64,000 bases of DNA from Actinomycetota bacterium (GTDB taxonomy: Bacteria; Actinomycetota; Thermoleophilia; RBG-16-64-13). The DNA is taken from NCBI GenBank assembly GCA_016278725.1, contig JADQBG010000007.1, positions 1-64,000 of the forward strand, given 5' to 3'. How positions within the stretch are numbered: position 1 is the first letter of the stretch; every line of letters starts with the position of its first letter. The notes below the pieces were generated by a model. It worked only from the letters and a program-made list of their open reading frames with translations, searched no databases and was not told the DNA's origin. Positions 61,287 to 64,000 of this stretch are shown here, piece by piece. Made by a program: the position numbers and the translations under genes.

Positions 61287-61346
61287 GACGCAAGCCGCCA
61301 TGGCTCACGCAAGGCGCCCACGGCTCGAGCAAAGCGCCAAATCTGA
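61287..61346 (+). repeat. three tandem 20-bp degenerate repeats in the acuC leader
   Basis: Units begin at 61287 (GACGCAAGCCGCCATGGCTC), 61307 (ACGCAAGGCGCCCACGGCTC) and 61327 (GAGCAAAGCGCCAAATCTGA). The exact 20-bp spacing matches the array at 17281. The third copy is the most decayed. Confidence 0.7.
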
Positions 61347-61379
61347 CCTGCGACCGCCTACATCGCGGGGGGTAAGCAC

Positions 61380-62588
61380 ATGACGGCAGGCCGGCCGGGC
61401 GCCGGTTCGCACCCGCAAGACGAGCTGCTCGTCTTCTACAGCGCGGATCTGGAAGCCTACAATTTCGGGCGCAGCCACCCACTCCAACCGGAGCGCTACC
61501 GGCTCACCATGGAACTCATCGAAGGCTTGGGGTTGCTCGATGGCCCCGGCATCGAGGTGGTCCCGCCGCGCCACGCCCTGACCAGCGAACTGCTGAAAAT
61601 CCACAGCTATCCCTATCTGCAGGCGGTTCGGCGGGCGCAGAACATCGCCAAAGAGCAGGCCGAGCACGTCGACCTGCGTTTCTTCGGCCTGGGTGACGCC
61701 GACAACCCCTATTTTCCCGCCATGTATGAGGCCAGCTCACTGGCCGCCGGCGCCAGCCTGCAGGCCATGGAGGCGATTCTCGAAGGCCAGACCCGTCGGG
61801 CCTACAACATGGCGGGCGGTCTGCACCACGCCGGGAGGGACCGGGCCTCCGGCTTTTGCATCTTCAACGACGTTGCTATTGCGATCAACCGGGCGCTGGA
61901 AGACGGTCTGCGGGTGGCCTATGTGGACCTGGACGCGCACCATGGAGACGGGGTCCAGGAGCTCTTCTACGACGAGCCCAGGGTGCTGACCATTTCCATT
62001 CACGAATCCGGCCGCTTCCTCTTCCCGGGCACGGGCGACATGGAAGAGCAGGGCAACGGAAAGGGCTACGGCGCGGCCATCAACATCCCGCTGCCGCCCC
62101 GCTCGGGCAACGGGGCCTACATCTTCGCGCTGGAGGCCATTATCGAGCCGGCGCTCCGCGCCTTTCGGCCGGACGTTCTGGTAACGCAGACGGGATGCGA
62201 CTCTCATTGGAGCGACCCGCTCACGCACCTCGGGGCCACGTTGGAACTCTATCCGGTTCTCGGGCGTAACCTCGACCGCTTGGCGCGGGAGATCACCGAC
62301 GGCCGCTGGCTGATTCTAGGGGGAGGGGGTTACGACCCGCTGAGCATCACGCCGCGAGCCTGGGCCGGCTTCATCGCGGGCGCCCTGGGACACAATCCTC
62401 CGCCCAGCGTCCTGCCCGCCTCCTGGCTGGACCACGTCCGGCGGCAGGGCGCCGAAGCTCCCGAGTCACTGCTGGCCGATCCCGGACCCCGCTTTGAGCC
62501 GCTGGGCGCCTCGGTCGTGGTGCACCTGGCCGAGTTGTTCCGGGACGGCTTGATCAGGAATCTCGCCGCGGAAAGCCTTTCCGCCTGA
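61380..62588 (+). CDS. acuC: AcuC-like histone-deacetylase-fold protein
   Basis: Zinc-dependent deacetylase of the class I HDAC fold. Metal- and catalysis-related motifs: HHAGRDRASGFCIFNDVAIA (His pair), YVDLDAHHGDGVQELFYDE (Asp/His ligands), TGCDSHWSDPLTHLG (second Asp) and LGGGGYDPLSITPRAWAG (Tyr). It begins LVFYSADLEAYNFGRSHPLQ, as in AcuC. In Bacillus AcuC reactivates acetyl-CoA synthetase by deacetylation. No acsA or acuA lies near, so the target here is inferred only. The 402 residues fit. The ATG is preceded by GGGGGTAA. Confidence 0.9.
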   Translation: MTAGRPGAGSHPQDELLVFYSADLEAYNFGRSHPLQPERYRLTMELIEGLGLLDGPGIEVVPPRHALTSELLKIHSYPYLQAVRRAQNIAKEQAEHVDLRFFGLGDADNPYFPAMYEASSLAAGASLQAMEAILEGQTRRAYNMAGGLHHAGRDRASGFCIFNDVAIAINRALEDGLRVAYVDLDAHHGDGVQELFYDEPRVLTISIHESGRFLFPGTGDMEEQGNGKGYGAAINIPLPPRSGNGAYIFALEAIIEPALRAFRPDVLVTQTGCDSHWSDPLTHLGATLELYPVLGRNLDRLAREITDGRWLILGGGGYDPLSITPRAWAGFIAGALGHNPPPSVLPASWLDHVRRQGAEAPESLLADPGPRFEPLGASVVVHLAELFRDGLIRNLAAESLSA

Positions 62589-62604
62589 GGATCGCTTCAT
62601 CAAC

Positions 62605-62634
62605 TTGCGCACGGTCGCGGAGTGCGCGTACAAT
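62605..62634 (+). promoter_or_regulatory. promoter of the ferredoxin gene
   Basis: TTGCGC (-35) and TACAAT (-10) are separated by 18 bp. The start of transcription would fall near 62641, giving a leader of about 28 nt that contains the AGGAGGA ribosome-binding site. Confidence 0.6.
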
Positions 62635-62668
62635 GTGCGCGTTTGTGAGCCCCAATAGGAGGAACAGA

Positions 62669-62857
62669 ATGGCCACGCCCAAAGTCGATCCGGATCTCTG
62701 CACCGGCTGCGGCATCTGTGAAGACATTTGCCCCGACGTGTTCGAAGTGCAGGATGACGGCCTGAGCCACGTCATCGATCCAAACGCGTGCGACGACGCC
62801 GACTGCTGCGAAGAGGCTGTCGATGAGTGCCCGGAGGGTGCCATCAGCATGGAGTAG
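62669..62857 (+). CDS. small [4Fe-4S] ferredoxin
   Basis: A 62-residue single-cluster ferredoxin. CTGCGICEDICP gives three cluster cysteines and one more, and the last ligand is in DECPEGAI. The extra CxxxC/CC cysteines (CEDIC, DCCEE) may form the disulfide seen in monocluster ferredoxins. The cluster transfers electrons at low potential in the cytoplasm. ATG 62669 with AGGAGGA upstream is the start; an earlier in-frame ATG at 62633 overlaps the promoter. The gene stands alone with its own promoter and terminator. Confidence 0.93.
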   Translation: MATPKVDPDLCTGCGICEDICPDVFEVQDDGLSHVIDPNACDDADCCEEAVDECPEGAISME

Positions 62858-62884
62858 GCCTTCGCCGCTCCTCAGCTTGTTCAA

Positions 62885-62909
62885 GGCCGCCGCCGGGCGG
62901 CCTTTTTTT
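62885..62909 (+). terminator. intrinsic terminator after the ferredoxin gene
   Basis: GGCCGCC-gccg-GGCGGCC forms a 7-bp stem with a tetraloop, followed by seven T residues (62903-62909). This is a textbook Rho-independent terminator. Confidence 0.93.
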
Positions 62910-63005
62910 CAATCCCTCGAGGTGATGCCCGCGTCCGGCTCCTCGTTTCGCTCAACCGCGACCGGGTAGAGGCAACAAAGCCGTCCGAGGACTGCAGGAG
63001 GATTG

Positions 63006-63281
63006 GTGGACCGAGAACTTCAGAGCGCCTACGGTGAACGCCCGCACCGCCCCCGGTATTGGGTTTCCTTCAGCCCGGACCCCCGCGAGAACGCGATCGC
63101 GCCGCAGCCGCAGATCGTTGCGCTGGAGCCCGAAATCCGGGGAACCTGGAGGGTACGCGTGCAGTTTCAGGGAGAGGACGTCTACCTGAGCGACGGCATG
63201 GAATACCCCGAGGCCCTGGAGTCGTTGCTCGTCGCCTTCGAGTGGATGAACCAGGAGAAGCCACAGCGCTTGCACGCTTAG
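63006..63281 (+). CDS. hypothetical protein, 91 residues
   Basis: I do not recognise this protein. It reads like a compact beta-rich domain (HRPRYWVSFSPDPREN, LEPEIRGTWRVRVQFQGEDV) with an acidic helix at the end (YPEALESLLVAFEWMNQEK). No membrane segment, signal peptide or cysteine is present. AGGAGG lies before both possible starts: GTG at 63006 and TTG at 63003. The gene follows the ferredoxin terminator and is convergent with the sugar-kinase gene, 13 bp away. Confidence 0.55.
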   Translation: MDRELQSAYGERPHRPRYWVSFSPDPRENAIAPQPQIVALEPEIRGTWRVRVQFQGEDVYLSDGMEYPEALESLLVAFEWMNQEKPQRLHA

Positions 63282-63294
63282 GAGCGCACTCCCC

Positions 63295-63999
63295 TCAGTC
63301 CTCACTCTCCCAGTCGGCATAGAGCTTGGCATAAGCCGATGCCCGGGCCGGGTCGGGCCGGACCAATTCTCCCTCGTGCTGCAGGCGGGGCTCCGGTAGC
63401 CCCAGAGCCCGCAGCCCGAGAACCGCCGCACCACGCAGAGACGCCTCGGGGACCGCGGAGACCCTGAGGGGGCGATCCAAGCCGTCGGCCAACAGCCGCA
63501 GCCAGCCAGGTGAGCGGGTGGCCCCTCCGGAAAGCACCATCTCCAAGGGCCCGGACCACCTTTCGAGCTCTTCGATGCTGCGCCGCAGGCCGAGCACGGC
63601 CGCCTCGAGCAACGCCCGCAGCAACTGTTCGGCCGTGGTGTCGGTGCGGAGACCGGATATCGCACCGCGGGCCTTCACCGGCCAGTACGGGCTGCGTTCC
63701 CCGGCCAAGGAGGGGTCCACCACCAACCCGTGGTCCCCCGGAAGACTCTCGCCAAACACCTCCGCCACCAGGTCGATCCCCTCGCTCAGCGGCCCCTGTT
63801 GCCGAGCAGCCTGGGGATCCCGGAGCGCCTCGAGGAAGAGCACCCTTCTGCCCCAGCCAATCAGATTGCCGGCGTTCGACCGGGCAACCCCCACCACGGC
63901 ACGGTCTTCCTCCAAGAGGTAGGCAAAGAGGGCCCGGGGCAACGGCTTGCCCGCGCGCTGCAGGAAGGGAATCACCACTCGGGCAGCTGCGCTGGTGCC
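63295..63999 (-). CDS. FGGY-family carbohydrate kinase, 5'-truncated by window edge
   Basis: C-terminal domain of an FGGY sugar kinase. GERSPYWPVKARGAISGL is the FGGY signature, followed by LEMVLSGGATRSPGWLRLLA (ATP site) and EASLRGAAVLGLRALGL. The frame is open to the right edge. Residues before the first GTG (GTSAAARV) match the phosphate-binding GTS motif of the family, so the gene continues beyond the window. The sugar (gluconate, xylulose, glycerol or other) cannot be decided from this half. Confidence 0.9.
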   Translation of the reverse strand, partial: GTSAAARVVIPFLQRAGKPLPRALFAYLLEEDRAVVGVARSNAGNLIGWGRRVLFLEALRDPQAARQQGPLSEGIDLVAEVFGESLPGDHGLVVDPSLAGERSPYWPVKARGAISGLRTDTTAEQLLRALLEAAVLGLRRSIEELERWSGPLEMVLSGGATRSPGWLRLLADGLDRPLRVSAVPEASLRGAAVLGLRALGLPEPRLQHEGELVRPDPARASAYAKLYADWESED

Positions 64000-64000
64000 C

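Overview
The window is GC-rich chromosomal DNA with tightly packed genes. There is no sign of phage, plasmid, IS element or CRISPR. Gene order points to a deep-branching, Gram-positive-type bacterium. The run tilS-hpt-ftsH-(folE-folP-folB-folK)-(nadA-nadB-nadC)-coaX-dusB-greA-lysS, followed by mcsA-mcsB-clpC-radA-disA-carD-yacL-ispD-ispF-gltX-cysS-rlmB-yacP-sigH, matches the Bacillus order closely. The radA/disA/carD/ispD/ispF/cysS/rlmB sub-order is also seen in Actinomycetota. An S-layer-homology protein with haem motifs, frequent GTG/TTG starts and a probable leaderless gene also fit an early-branching, probably anaerobic or metal-respiring actinobacterial lineage. A high-GC Firmicute remains possible, and lineage is inference only.

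Layout. 1-9.2 kb (+): an alpha-glucan/trehalose operon (malQ, cut by the window edge, glgB, a GH57 protein, treY). 9.3-16.1 kb: an SRPBCC protein coupled to an NAD(P)-binding SDR protein, a mini-Mop protein, hydroxypyruvate isomerase (-), a 39-residue membrane protein (-), an FNT-family channel, and a 926-residue reductase/enoyl-CoA hydratase fusion. 16.1-17.8 kb (-): an unrecognised protein, a short G3E GTPase and a protein with a histidine-rich tail. 18-22.4 kb (+): glcDEF-like 2-hydroxyacid oxidase. 22.4-29.4 kb (-): a five-gene run of left-handed beta-helix protein, glmM, nucleotidyltransferase, CocE/NonD hydrolase and ATP-grasp protein; I know no described system with this composition. 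29.5-31 kb: an orphan CGNR zinc finger, a gene-poor stretch, tRNA-Thr(UGU) and a secreted SLH/tri-haem cytochrome. 31.1-46.7 kb (-): the sigH...mcsA block. 47-61.2 kb (-): the lysS...tilS block, carrying folate and NAD biosynthesis. 61.4-64 kb: an AcuC-like deacetylase, a ferredoxin, an unknown small protein, and the C-terminal part of an FGGY sugar kinase cut by the window edge.

How the genes work together. The left operon builds, branches and rearranges alpha-1,4-glucans, and treY caps chains with trehalose. Hydroxypyruvate isomerase and glcDEF both touch glyoxylate/glycolate chemistry. The two large minus-strand blocks hold housekeeping functions: proteolysis (FtsH, ClpC with McsA/McsB), DNA repair and c-di-AMP (RadA, DisA), isoprenoids (IspD, IspF), aminoacyl-tRNA synthesis, tRNA/rRNA modification, and folate, NAD and CoA precursors.

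The points most worth a second look are: an McsB homologue that has lost the recognised catalytic residues of protein-arginine kinase; the MDR-MDR-like-ECH fusion enzyme; the ATP-grasp/CocE/nucleotidyltransferase operon tied to amino-sugar genes; the G3E GTPase coupled to a separate histidine-tail protein; the SLH/cytochrome; and a recurrent pattern of 17-20 bp imperfect tandem duplications in intergenic DNA, several of which copy the last codons and stop codon of the adjacent gene.
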